From: VYFG01 sp964403545
GTDB taxonomy: Bacteria > Pseudomonadota > Gammaproteobacteria > Arenicellales > Poriferihabitantaceae
Direction of reading: 5' to 3'
Length of the DNA stretch: 23,779 bases
Assembly (NCBI GenBank): GCA_964403545.1
Contig: CAYOGN010000197.1
Location: 1-23,779 of the forward strand
Shown here: in pieces, positions 1 to 7,468 of the stretch
Position numbering within the stretch: the stretch's first letter is position 1
How the letters are laid out: every line of letters starts with the position of its first letter
Made by a program: the position numbers and the translations under genes
Notes under the pieces: generated by a model
The model's input: the letters and a program-made list of their open reading frames with translations, nothing else
Told to the model about the DNA's origin: nothing
The model's database searches: none

Positions 1-2122
1 TTGCCTCAAGTGCCTCGATGCCCTGGATTTTCACAACTTGCTCAATGTCCAGGTGGTGGATTTCAAGATTAAAGTTGGTGTCAGGCTGGTTGAGATCAAT
101 TTCAAAGTTGTTTGCTTCAAATTGACCGCCCAACAGACTTCCCTGTAACGAACCAACTTGGAGCTCGGGCAACTCCCCGTAGGGGGAAGGCGATATTGCC
201 AGAACTGAGGCGAGATTTTCCAGCTCCAGCCCATATCCGAGGTTCCCCAGTTCCATTTTTATTGTTCCGAGAGAACGAAAAGCCGGAAACATTTCGAATT
301 CGCCATTAAAGTTTAATCCACTGAAGCTGGAATTTTCCCAGGAACCCCCAAGGTTTTTTGCCTGGACAATTGAGGTGACAGTATTCTGGCTTTGATCCCA
401 GTTTAACTGCGTTTCAATGTCCAGAGTTCCGGCCGCAATCTTGAGACTGTGGGGGAGTTCAATGCCTGTTGAGTTTGCAACAGGGATGGCATTGACAATG
501 CTGACGGAATCCATTGTGCGAACGCTTAAGCGACCGGATGCGTGGTCAGCTCGTTGATTTAACCGGAAACTCAGGGCAGTATCATCCTGTTGCAGGGTCA
601 GTTTTCCGGAGGCCGACAAGACAGAGCCATTACCCGACACGGAAGCAGATACTTTTTTTATTGCAGGGAGGCTGAGTGGAGACGACAAGTTCGGGTTCTC
701 CATGGAAACCAATACGTCAAATGAATCAGTGGCGTAATGGTTGACATCCATAATCATCGTACCAGCGAGCTGTCCTTGCTGGCCAATATCCAGCTCTGTC
801 TGAAGCTTCCAACGCCCCTTGCCGAACCCAATTCCACCGTCAGGGTCGAGTAATATTGTTGTTTCCTTCAGGGCTTCGAGATCGGTGTTCAGCAGTTGCA
901 TTTCACCATTATCGATGCTGCTTGCGCGAAGACGGAATCCTGCCAGGGGAGAGATGATGGAGTCGGTCAATGTCATCACCGGAACTACAGTTAATTTACT
1001 TATCTCTATACCAGGCAACTGCAAATAGTTAATGCTGAGATCCGAATTCTGATCCAGTACAACCTCAATGTTATTGTCTTCCAGGTCAATAATTCCCCGC
1101 GGTGATAGCTTGAATTTTGACAAAGATATACTCGTTGATTCGAGTGATTCGGCATGAATTTCAATACCTGGCCCCAGTACAATCCGGTCAAAAGAATTTG
1201 ATTGAATTGTCGACAGCCAATTATCGTCTATTGGTAGTAGTGCCGTCACCGAGACCTGTTTAGCCAATACATCTCTGTAACCCAGTTGGTCGCTTTCAAG
1301 TTTTGCCCTGGCCAACAGGCCAGACGAGTCTGATTTGACCGAGATGTCAAATTCCACTGATGCCTCGAGTAATGCTCGGTCAACATCAGCAATAGTTGAA
1401 TCGAAAATTGTCTGTAGCAAAGAATTCAGCGTTGCCAATTTAAATGCCCCGGTCAGGCCCAGTCCGCCATTCTGGACTTCCAGGTTCAAAGCCAATGGAT
1501 CAATTCGTGCAATTTTGTCTGGAAAAAACCTGAAAGCAATTTGATCTGAATTTACTTCAAGCTCAAAATGCTGCCCGGCATGTTCCATGCTGGCAGCAAA
1601 CGGATTGACTTGCTGGTGTACCTCCAGAGAGGCGTTTTTCAGGGTGACCAACGGGCTTACCAATGACAGATCGAGGTGGCGAATTTTCAGAGAGCTTACG
1701 GGAAGCGATAGTTCCGGTAGCCGATCAAGCATTGTTATGGCATTGGCCAGCGCATCCGTCAGGTCGACTGCAATGGGAACCCTGGAATTAACGACCTGTT
1801 TTATGACCAGTTGATCTATTTCAATTCGGTCGACCTGGCCCGACCAAAGCATTCCTGGATCATAACTCAGCTCCAGATTACTTCCCTGTAGTTGGTAAGA
1901 ATAACCGTCCAGGGTAATATCAAAACTCAAATGCCCGATTTCCGCCTGATCCAGATTGAATACGGAAGGCGTAATCTTCAGATTTTGAATGTTGCCGATT
2001 GTGACCGTATGATCCAGTATCCAGCCCAGGATAACCACGCGCTCGATCCAGACCAGGACGCCCAACAGGAAGATTAACAATGGCCACCACGGAATAAATC
2101 GCGGCAATCCGACCTGCCTCAT
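1..2122 (-). CDS. ydbH: YdbH-like AsmA-family envelope protein, C-terminal part cut by window edge
   Basis: This reading frame stays open for 707 codons from the ATG at 2122 to the window edge, so the C-terminus is missing. The N-terminus has one hydrophobic anchor (about residues 11-33, a stretch such as PWWPLLIFLLGVLVWIE). A long β-rich region of alternating polar and aliphatic residues follows, as in AsmA-like proteins. The last part seen contains LQGSLLGGQFEA and HHLDIEQVVKIQGIEALEA, which resemble the repeated segments of the YdbH family (PF11739). From family knowledge, YdbH is a TamB/YhdP relative thought to bridge the envelope and move phospholipid, usually with YnbE and YdbL; those genes would lie beyond the left edge. 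The start codon overlaps the xni stop as ATGA, so translation is probably coupled. The family call rests on remembered motifs and architecture, without an alignment. Confidence 0.78.
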   Translation of the reverse strand, partial: MRQVGLPRFIPWWPLLIFLLGVLVWIERVVILGWILDHTVTIGNIQNLKITPSVFNLDQAEIGHLSFDITLDGYSYQLQGSNLELSYDPGMLWSGQVDRIEIDQLVIKQVVNSRVPIAVDLTDALANAITMLDRLPELSLPVSSLKIRHLDLSLVSPLVTLKNASLEVHQQVNPFAASMEHAGQHFELEVNSDQIAFRFFPDKIARIDPLALNLEVQNGGLGLTGAFKLATLNSLLQTIFDSTIADVDRALLEASVEFDISVKSDSSGLLARAKLESDQLGYRDVLAKQVSVTALLPIDDNWLSTIQSNSFDRIVLGPGIEIHAESLESTSISLSKFKLSPRGIIDLEDNNIEVVLDQNSDLSINYLQLPGIEISKLTVVPVMTLTDSIISPLAGFRLRASSIDNGEMQLLNTDLEALKETTILLDPDGGIGFGKGRWKLQTELDIGQQGQLAGTMIMDVNHYATDSFDVLVSMENPNLSSPLSLPAIKKVSASVSGNGSVLSASGKLTLQQDDTALSFRLNQRADHASGRLSVRTMDSVSIVNAIPVANSTGIELPHSLKIAAGTLDIETQLNWDQSQNTVTSIVQAKNLGGSWENSSFSGLNFNGEFEMFPAFRSLGTIKMELGNLGYGLELENLASVLAISPSPYGELPELQVGSLQGSLLGGQFEANNFEIDLNQPDTNFNLEIHHLDIEQVVKIQGIEALEA

Positions 2123-2907
2123 TGGTTTGAATCAGGTTGATAGCGAAACTGATTCAGGTTAATACCGAGCTCGATATTGGTTTTGAGGGTAAATAGTTCG
2201 AAACCAAGCCGAGCGACGTTTTGTCCGTTGTAGAGTTTGGTACCAATCTTGTCTGGCATGTCTTTTGCCGCCTCCAGTAGCCGATCAATGGTTTGATATT
2301 CATTGACCAAACGCGCTGCGGTACGTATGCCGATGGATGGAATGCCGGGGATTGAGAGCCCTGAATCTCCGGCCAGGGCAAGCAATAACGGAAGCTGATG
2401 GGGTTCGACGCCAAATTTGTCGAATATCCTTTCCCGATCCAGTGGACGCTGGGCAAAATGATCGTAGACTGAAATGTTCGGCGACAATAGTTGACAGTGA
2501 TTTCGATCGGTTGAAAGAATTTTCGCAGTTCCATGATGGCTCGCGATTTTCGTGGCCATGGTGGCGAGCACGTCATCGGCTTCGTATCCGGTTTTTTCGT
2601 AGCTCAAAACCCGCATTTTTTCGAACGCCAGTTTCAACTCGGGCATCGACCTGGACAGCGGTTCCGGCATCGGTGAGCGATTCTTCTTGTAATCCGGAAA
2701 CAGTCGATGGCGCCAGGTCCGACCTGGTTGCTCAAATACGATGATGCAATGGCTGGGTAGATGATATCGCAATGCGCGATTCAGAGACGAGACTGAGGAA
2801 GATATAACCCCCTGGATGTGTGTATCCGCGGCACCGGATTGCGGCACCGGCACCGCAGCATAAATTCGTCGAACCAGATTAAATCCGTCTACCAGTAATG
2901 CTTTCAT
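2119..2907 (-). CDS. xni: Xni-type 5'-3' exonuclease / flap endonuclease
   Basis: The 262-residue protein has the layout of the 5' nuclease domain found at the N-terminus of DNA polymerase I, but with no polymerase. Visible motifs are VDGFNLVRRIYAA near the N-terminus, WRHRLFPDYKKNRSPMPEPL, the acidic motif YEADDVLATMA, STDRNHCQLLSPN, and a helix-hairpin-helix-like LAGDSGLSIPGIPSIGIRTA. The order, and the single late Asp (GDSG) in place of the GDSSDN of Pol I, match E. coli Xni (ExoIX, 251 residues). Such enzymes cut flaps and 5' ends during DNA repair or replication. The gene lies between folE (70 bp upstream) and ydbH (ATGA overlap), so the three are probably cotranscribed. No clear Shine-Dalgarno precedes the ATG; only CCAGG very close to it is seen. 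Confidence 0.86.
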   Translation of the reverse strand: MKALLVDGFNLVRRIYAAVPVPQSGAADTHIQGVISSSVSSLNRALRYHLPSHCIIVFEQPGRTWRHRLFPDYKKNRSPMPEPLSRSMPELKLAFEKMRVLSYEKTGYEADDVLATMATKIASHHGTAKILSTDRNHCQLLSPNISVYDHFAQRPLDRERIFDKFGVEPHQLPLLLALAGDSGLSIPGIPSIGIRTAARLVNEYQTIDRLLEAAKDMPDKIGTKLYNGQNVARLGFELFTLKTNIELGINLNQFRYQPDSNQ

Positions 2908-2977
2908 GGCCTGGGGGTGTTTTCAATTACCACGTCGCCGCTGTTGATGCTGAAAATGTGCCAGACTCGGCGTGAGG

Positions 2978-3538
2978 TTAACTTTGCACAAGGGTGAGAA
3001 ACTCTGCTCGGGTGCGATGGTCGGTACGGAAGGACCCGAGCATCATCGAAGTTTTCATGATCGAATTTTGCTTTTCCACGCCCCGCATCATCATGCAAAG
3101 ATGTTTTGCCTCGATAATCACGCCGACGCCACGGGCACCGGTCACGGTCTCTACAGCCTGCGCAATCTGCTCGGTCATGTTTTCCTGAATTTGCAGCCGT
3201 CGCGCATACATATCAGTGATTCTTGCCATTTTTGAAAGCCCGATCACTTTGCCTTCTGGCAAATAGGCGATGTGGCACTTGCCAATAAAGGGCAGCAGAT
3301 GGTGCTCACACATCGAGTAAATCTCTATGTCCTTGATCATCACCATCTGGTCATTTTCAGACTCAAAAATTGCCCCATTGACCACTTCTTCGAGGTTTTG
3401 CTGGTAGCCCCCAGTCAGGTATTTAAACGCCTTGGCAGCACGCATCGGAGTGTTTACCAGACCATCGCGTCTGATATCTTCGCCGACCAGTTCAATCAAC
3501 CCCTGGTAGTGTGATGCGAGTTTTGTGACCTCTTTCAT
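2978..3538 (-). CDS. folE: GTP cyclohydrolase I (FolE, type IA)
   Basis: The 186-residue protein is a short form of GTP cyclohydrolase I, which converts GTP to 7,8-dihydroneopterin triphosphate, the first step toward folate/tetrahydropterin. The zinc site is intact: C77 and H80 in MCEHHLLPF, and C148 in KHLCMMMRGVEKQ. Other family blocks are NTPMRAAKAF, the LPEGKVIGLSKMAR loop and QENMTEQIAQAV. E. coli FolE is 222 residues; the difference is mostly the shorter N-terminus, which is common in this family. It is the first gene of a minus-strand set folE–xni–ydbH. An AGAGA just upstream of the ATG may serve as the ribosome site, and an extended -10 lies about 35 bp upstream. The protein looks complete and active. 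Confidence 0.95.
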   Translation of the reverse strand: MKEVTKLASHYQGLIELVGEDIRRDGLVNTPMRAAKAFKYLTGGYQQNLEEVVNGAIFESENDQMVMIKDIEIYSMCEHHLLPFIGKCHIAYLPEGKVIGLSKMARITDMYARRLQIQENMTEQIAQAVETVTGARGVGVIIEAKHLCMMMRGVEKQNSIMKTSMMLGSFRTDHRTRAEFLTLVQS

Positions 3539-3572
3539 TCGGTATCTCTTAAAAGGAATTGTAATGGGTCGA

Positions 3573-3581
3573 ATTGTATCA
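3573..3581 (-). promoter_or_regulatory. Candidate extended -10 promoter for folE
   Basis: Read on the minus strand this is TGATACAAT, an extended -10 (TGnTACAAT, 5/6 to TATAAT). It would start transcription near 3566 and leave a leader of about 28 nt before the folE ATG. No good -35 is visible at 16-18 bp, which fits an extended -10 promoter. Confidence 0.35.
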
Positions 3582-3701
3582 CTGGCCAGGATGGTGCTCT
3601 ATCACATTAAAATAGCACCAACACGAGCTTTTTTGGGTGTCGGGTTCGGGTTATCATTCGCTCACTGGATTGGCTGTTCGCTGATTCGAGACCTGAGGCA
3701 A

Positions 3702-3707
3702 TATAAT
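3702..3707 (+). promoter_or_regulatory. Candidate -10 box upstream of the DUF853 ATPase gene
   Basis: A perfect TATAAT lies 21 bp before the preferred ATG at 3729. No convincing -35 was found at the right spacing. If used, it would start near 3714, which favours the ATG at 3729 over the upstream ATG at 3564. Confidence 0.25.
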
Positions 3708-3728
3708 TTTCCTGGTGCAATCGTAACA

Positions 3729-5309
3729 ATGACCATTCCAAATTCAATTCTGATCGGCGGGCGCAATCAAAACCAGGTTTCGATGACAACCCGAATGGCA
3801 AATCGCCACGGCATGATCGCCGGGGCGACCGGAACCGGAAAAACAGTCACCATGCAAATTCTCGCAGAGGAGTTTTCTCGGGCCGGGGTGCCTGTATTGA
3901 TGGCTGACATTAAGGGCGATGTGTCGGGGCTTGCCTGCGCTGCCACCCCCCATCCAAAGATTGATGAGCGAGTTCAAGCCATCGGTATCAGCGATTATCA
4001 GATGGAGGCCAATCCGGTCGTATTCTGGGATTTGTATGGCAAACTCGGCCACCCGGTAAGGGCCACGGTAAGTGAACTGGGGCCGTTGCTGTTGGCCAAC
4101 CTGATGGATTTGAATGCAACCCAGACCGGGGTCATGTATGCGGCGTTCAAAATCGCTGATGACAATGGATTACTCTTGCTGGATCTCGAAGACCTGCAGG
4201 CCCTGCTTGGATGGATGTCAGAAAACGCTGCCGAATTGAGAGGTGATTACGGCAATTTTACTGCGGCAAGCATTGGTGCAATTCAGCGCAACCTGCTGGT
4301 GCTCGAGGAGCAGGATGCTGAAGTGTTTCTTGGTGAGCCGGTGTTGCAGCTGGATGATCTGATGCGTCAGGATTTTTCAGGACGTGGGGTAATTAATGTG
4401 CTCGATGTCACCACGGTCATTTCACGTGGCCCCAGGTTATACGCTACGTTCCTGCTTTGGCTGATGGCAGAACTGTTTGAGAACATGCCGGAAGTGGGGG
4501 ATCCTGATAAACCAAAACTGGTCATGTTTTTTGATGAAGCTCATCTGCTGTTTAAAGATGCCCCCAAATCACTGGAGGACAAGATTGAACAGGTCGTGCG
4601 ATTGATTCGTTCCAAGGGCATCGGCATTTATTTCGTCAGTCAAAGTCCGATGGATATTCCGGAGAGCGTGTTGGGACAGCTCGGGTTGAAAATTCAGCAT
4701 GCGTTGCGCGCCTTTACCCCCAAAGAACAAAAAGCAGTTAAAGTAGTGGCGGAAAACTTTCGTGCCAACCCCGGTGTAGATACCGGGAAAGTCATAACAG
4801 AACTGGGTGTTGGTGAAGCCCTGGTATCGGTACTGAATGAAAAAGGCATCCCAACTCCGGTCGAAAACATTCTGATTCGGCCGCCGCAATCTCGCATAGG
4901 GCCAGCTACTGTAGAGGAGCGCGCGGAGCAGATCAAACGTTCTCCCATCGGTCATCGCTATGATGAGGCGGACAATCGGGAGTCTGCGATGGAGAAACTG
5001 CGGGTTCGAGCCGAAAAACAGGTGCAGAAAGTCGAGCAGGAAGAAACCAGAGTTGCCGCAGAGAAAGCCGCCAGGGAGGCGGAAAAGGTCGCTGAGAAAG
5101 TCGCTATAGCCGCTGAAAAAGAACGGCTTAGACTGGAAAAAGCGGCCGAAAAGGAACGCATCAGGCTGGCAAAGGAAGCTGAAAAAGAGCGTGTCAGAAC
5201 CAAACGAGCCAATGAAGCCATGGTAAGAAGTATCGCCCGCAGTATGGGCACACAGGTTGGGGGTCGGCTGGTTCGCGGGATTCTGGGATCCTTGTTTGGT
5301 GGCCGCTAG
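3729..5309 (+). CDS. yjgR: HerA-like ATPase, DUF853/YjgR family
   Basis: The 526-residue protein has the HerA/FtsK-type P-loop core of DUF853. NRHGMIAGATGTGKTVTM carries Walker A (G32-T39), followed by MADIKGDVSGLA. Walker B is KLVMFFDEAHLLF, and a sensor-like YFVSQSPMDIPESVLGQLG comes after it. The C-terminus has a highly charged helix with three 11-residue repeats and a Gly-rich end (GILGSLFGGR), also typical of YjgR. The cellular role of YjgR is not settled; related HerA proteins are DNA-translocating hexamers. Start choice: the frame is open from 3525. The ATG at 3564 has a good AAGGA six bases upstream but would add 55 residues unlike the family. ATG 3729 puts the conserved NRHG(L/M)I block at the usual distance from the N-terminus. 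A DUF2797 gene follows after 43 bp on the same strand. Confidence 0.9.
   Translation: MTIPNSILIGGRNQNQVSMTTRMANRHGMIAGATGTGKTVTMQILAEEFSRAGVPVLMADIKGDVSGLACAATPHPKIDERVQAIGISDYQMEANPVVFWDLYGKLGHPVRATVSELGPLLLANLMDLNATQTGVMYAAFKIADDNGLLLLDLEDLQALLGWMSENAAELRGDYGNFTAASIGAIQRNLLVLEEQDAEVFLGEPVLQLDDLMRQDFSGRGVINVLDVTTVISRGPRLYATFLLWLMAELFENMPEVGDPDKPKLVMFFDEAHLLFKDAPKSLEDKIEQVVRLIRSKGIGIYFVSQSPMDIPESVLGQLGLKIQHALRAFTPKEQKAVKVVAENFRANPGVDTGKVITELGVGEALVSVLNEKGIPTPVENILIRPPQSRIGPATVEERAEQIKRSPIGHRYDEADNRESAMEKLRVRAEKQVQKVEQEETRVAAEKAAREAEKVAEKVAIAAEKERLRLEKAAEKERIRLAKEAEKERVRTKRANEAMVRSIARSMGTQVGGRLVRGILGSLFGGR
5109..5207 (+). repeat. Three tandem 11-residue charged-helix repeats inside the YjgR-like protein
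   Basis: The three 33-bp units encode AAEKERLRLEK, AAEKERIRLAK and EAEKERVRTKR. The core AEKER(L/I/V)R is kept while codons differ between units, so the protein repeat is under selection or is old. An 11-residue period suits a long helix, either a hendecad coiled coil or a single α-helix. Confidence 0.85.
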
Positions 5310-5352
5310 AACTGGCCAGAAAAGACCTGGATTGAACACAGGTTAAGCTGCT

Positions 5353-6183
5353 ATGAGTAGTAGTACTGCGATTAAAGGATCAATTCGCAAGATGCAGGTC
5401 AGGCTGGCGCAGACTGTGGAATACAGCTTGCCTGTTGGTGACCAGGTTATCCCGCTGAATGCCTCCATAGGAAAACCCATTGAGCTTGAATATAGCGGTA
5501 AGATTACCTGTATCAATTGCGGGCGGCAGAGCAAAAAAAGCTTTAGCCAGGGGTATTGTTTTCCCTGCTTCAAATCGCTGGCAGAGTGCGATATGTGTAT
5601 CATGCGACCGGAGACCTGCCACTTTCATCTTGGCACCTGCCGTGATGACGCCTGGGCCGAGGCCCACTGTATGCAGGATCATTACGTTTATATTGCAAAT
5701 TCCTCTGGTCTGAAAGTGGGTATCACCCGCGGAACCCAGCTTCCTACCCGCTGGATTGATCAGGGTGCACTCCAGGCAGTGGCCATGTTCAGGGTAAAGA
5801 ATCGTTACTTCTCCGGCTTGCTTGAAGCGACCATCAAAAAATTTGTCAGTGACAGAACCGACTGGCGAAAAATGCTGAAAGGCGGGGAACGTCTGGATGA
5901 TTTCCGCCAGAAGGCGGATAGTATTGTCGAGCAGGCGAAAGCCGATGTTGAAATTTTAAAGGCGGCGGATGGTATTCTGCAATGGGAGGTGCTGGATGAA
6001 CCCGTTATTGAAATTCACTATCCGGTAGAACGCTATCCGGAAAAAGTGTCCAGTCTGAATTTTGACAAGACACCGCGGGTATCAGGGATACTCCACGGCA
6101 TCAAGGGTCAATACCTGATTCTGGACAGTGGGGTTATTAATATTCGAAAATTTTCCGGTTACGAAGTGGCACTGAACTGTTAA
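5353..6183 (+). CDS. DUF2797 protein: zinc-ribbon cluster plus GIY-YIG-like segment
   Basis: The 276-residue protein has a Cys/His-rich region: CINC (C53, C56), GYCFPCF (C69, C72), CDMC (C79, C82), then C89, H90, C96 and C106, enough for two or more structural zinc sites. Directly after comes YVYIANSSGLKVGIT (111-125), an Arg in PTRWIDQGA (R133) and a Glu in FSGLLEATIKKF (E158). This order matches the DUF2797 family (PF10977). The Y-x-Y / K-x-G-I-T / Arg / Glu spacing also recalls GIY-YIG nucleases of the T5orf172 type; that link is my inference. No function is established to my knowledge. The gene lies 43 bp downstream of the HerA-like ATPase gene on the same strand, so cotranscription is likely. 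It ends 40 bp from the convergent dehydrogenase pseudogene. Confidence 0.85.
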   Translation: MSSSTAIKGSIRKMQVRLAQTVEYSLPVGDQVIPLNASIGKPIELEYSGKITCINCGRQSKKSFSQGYCFPCFKSLAECDMCIMRPETCHFHLGTCRDDAWAEAHCMQDHYVYIANSSGLKVGITRGTQLPTRWIDQGALQAVAMFRVKNRYFSGLLEATIKKFVSDRTDWRKMLKGGERLDDFRQKADSIVEQAKADVEILKAADGILQWEVLDEPVIEIHYPVERYPEKVSSLNFDKTPRVSGILHGIKGQYLILDSGVINIRKFSGYEVALNC

Positions 6184-6223
6184 CCGGGATTACCGGCTAA
6201 CTGAACCACGGCGTCAGGTTTAT

Positions 6224-7375
6224 TCAAAGGTTACCGTGCAGTGCATCGGTAACGATCCGGGTATAAGCAGCCGCATCATGGAGTATTGGATTAGTACCGG
6301 AAGATGGGTCAGCCACTGCCATTTCGCCAAGATCATCCAGCCGCTGATCATCGATTCCAATGGTTGCCAGGTCATTTGGTATATTGACGGACTGTCGCAA
6401 GTCAAGTATCCATTGAAGGAATCCATCAAAATCCGCCGGTAGTTCAAGGTAACGTGCAAGTCTGGCAATGGGTTCTGCGATAACGGAACGGTTGGCAAGC
6501 AGCACGTATGGCATCAAAACAGCGTTCAGGGTTCCGTGATGAGCGTCATATAGGGCGCCGAGGGGGTGGGCCAGGGCGTGCATGCCACCAAGTCCGCGTT
6601 GAAATGCGGTGGCACCCATTGAAGAAGCAACCAGCATCTGACGACGTGATTCTATATCGCTGCCATGATTGACTGCAGTCGGTAAATAATCTTTTACCAG
6701 CCGTATGCCCTCGATGGCTATGCCTTCGGCCATTGGATGATAGAGCGGCGAGCAAAATGCTTCCAGTTTGTGTTACAGCGCGTCCATGCCGGTGGCGGCA
6801 GTTAATCCGGCTGGCAAGCCAACGGTTAACTCCGGATCCAGAATCACGCAGTTCGGCAGCATCTTCGGGTGAAAGATGATGGCCTTTCGCTGTTCGGTTT
6901 CATTAACGATAACCGATGCCCGACCAACTTCTGATCCGGTTCCTGCAGTCGTGGGAACAGCAATAATGGGTGGAATCAGTGCCGGATCTGCGTTTAACCA
7001 GTTGTCACCGATGTCTTCGAGATCCCACATACTGCAGTCCTGCCTTGCTGCTACGGCAACTGCTTTACCTGCATCAAGGCCACTACCACCACCAAGGGCG
7101 ATCACACCGTCATGGTTTCCCTCCAGGTATTGAGTGATCCCGTGATCTACGTTAGTCCCGGTGGGATTTGCCTTGATATCACTGAACAGCCTGATATTGA
7201 GTCCGGCTTGCTGGCAAGTCTCAATTATATTGCTGACCATGGGAAGTTTCGCCAGCCCCGGATCGGTTACCAGCAGGGGTGATTGAATACGGAACTCGCT
7301 GCAGATATCAGCGATCTCATTGATACGCCCTTCGCCAGCACGCATTGCGGTAGGATAATTCCAGTTAACGTTCAT
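6224..7375 (-). pseudogene. Iron-containing alcohol dehydrogenase interrupted by an in-frame TAA
   Basis: Two frames of 200 and 169+ residues are the same reading frame of one 384-codon unit, the normal size for group III (Fe-dependent) alcohol dehydrogenases. The N-terminal half has the NAD-binding GGGSGLD (95-101) and VPTTAGTGSEVGRASVI. It ends in TGMDAL, then TAA (6773-6775), and the frame continues as HKLEAFCSPLYHPMAEG. Family metal ligands would be D198, H202, H266 and H280 (GMHALAHPLG...HHG). The stop is codon 201, between the first two ligands, where relatives have Ser, Thr or Ala. There is no frameshift. One base change (TCA to TAA) would explain it, so it is a recent nonsense mutation, a sequencing error or a readthrough site. 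Either half alone lacks the metal site. The gene lies 93 bp downstream of the histidine kinase gene. Substrate unknown. Confidence 0.88.
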
Positions 7376-7468
7376 CAGAAATAAATAGGTTGGGTCCGGT
7401 TGATAATAAAATTTGTCGCAATAAATTGGCGCGATTTTACGATGTGTGGCGAATGTTTTAAACGTTTA

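Noticed and set aside
4569..5339. 256-codon minus-strand frame opposite the HerA-like gene
   Set aside because: Its Phe/Ser-rich sequence is the mirror of the Lys/Glu-rich helix on the plus strand; no domain is visible.
6176..6201. Short CCGG-GATTA-CCGG hairpin between the DUF2797 gene and the dehydrogenase pseudogene
   Set aside because: The stem is only four pairs plus a mismatch and no T-run follows, so it is not a credible terminator.
6773..6775. Recoded stop (pyrrolysine or selenocysteine) in the alcohol dehydrogenase
   Set aside because: The codon is TAA, not TAG or TGA, and no stem-loop of the required kind is apparent just after it.
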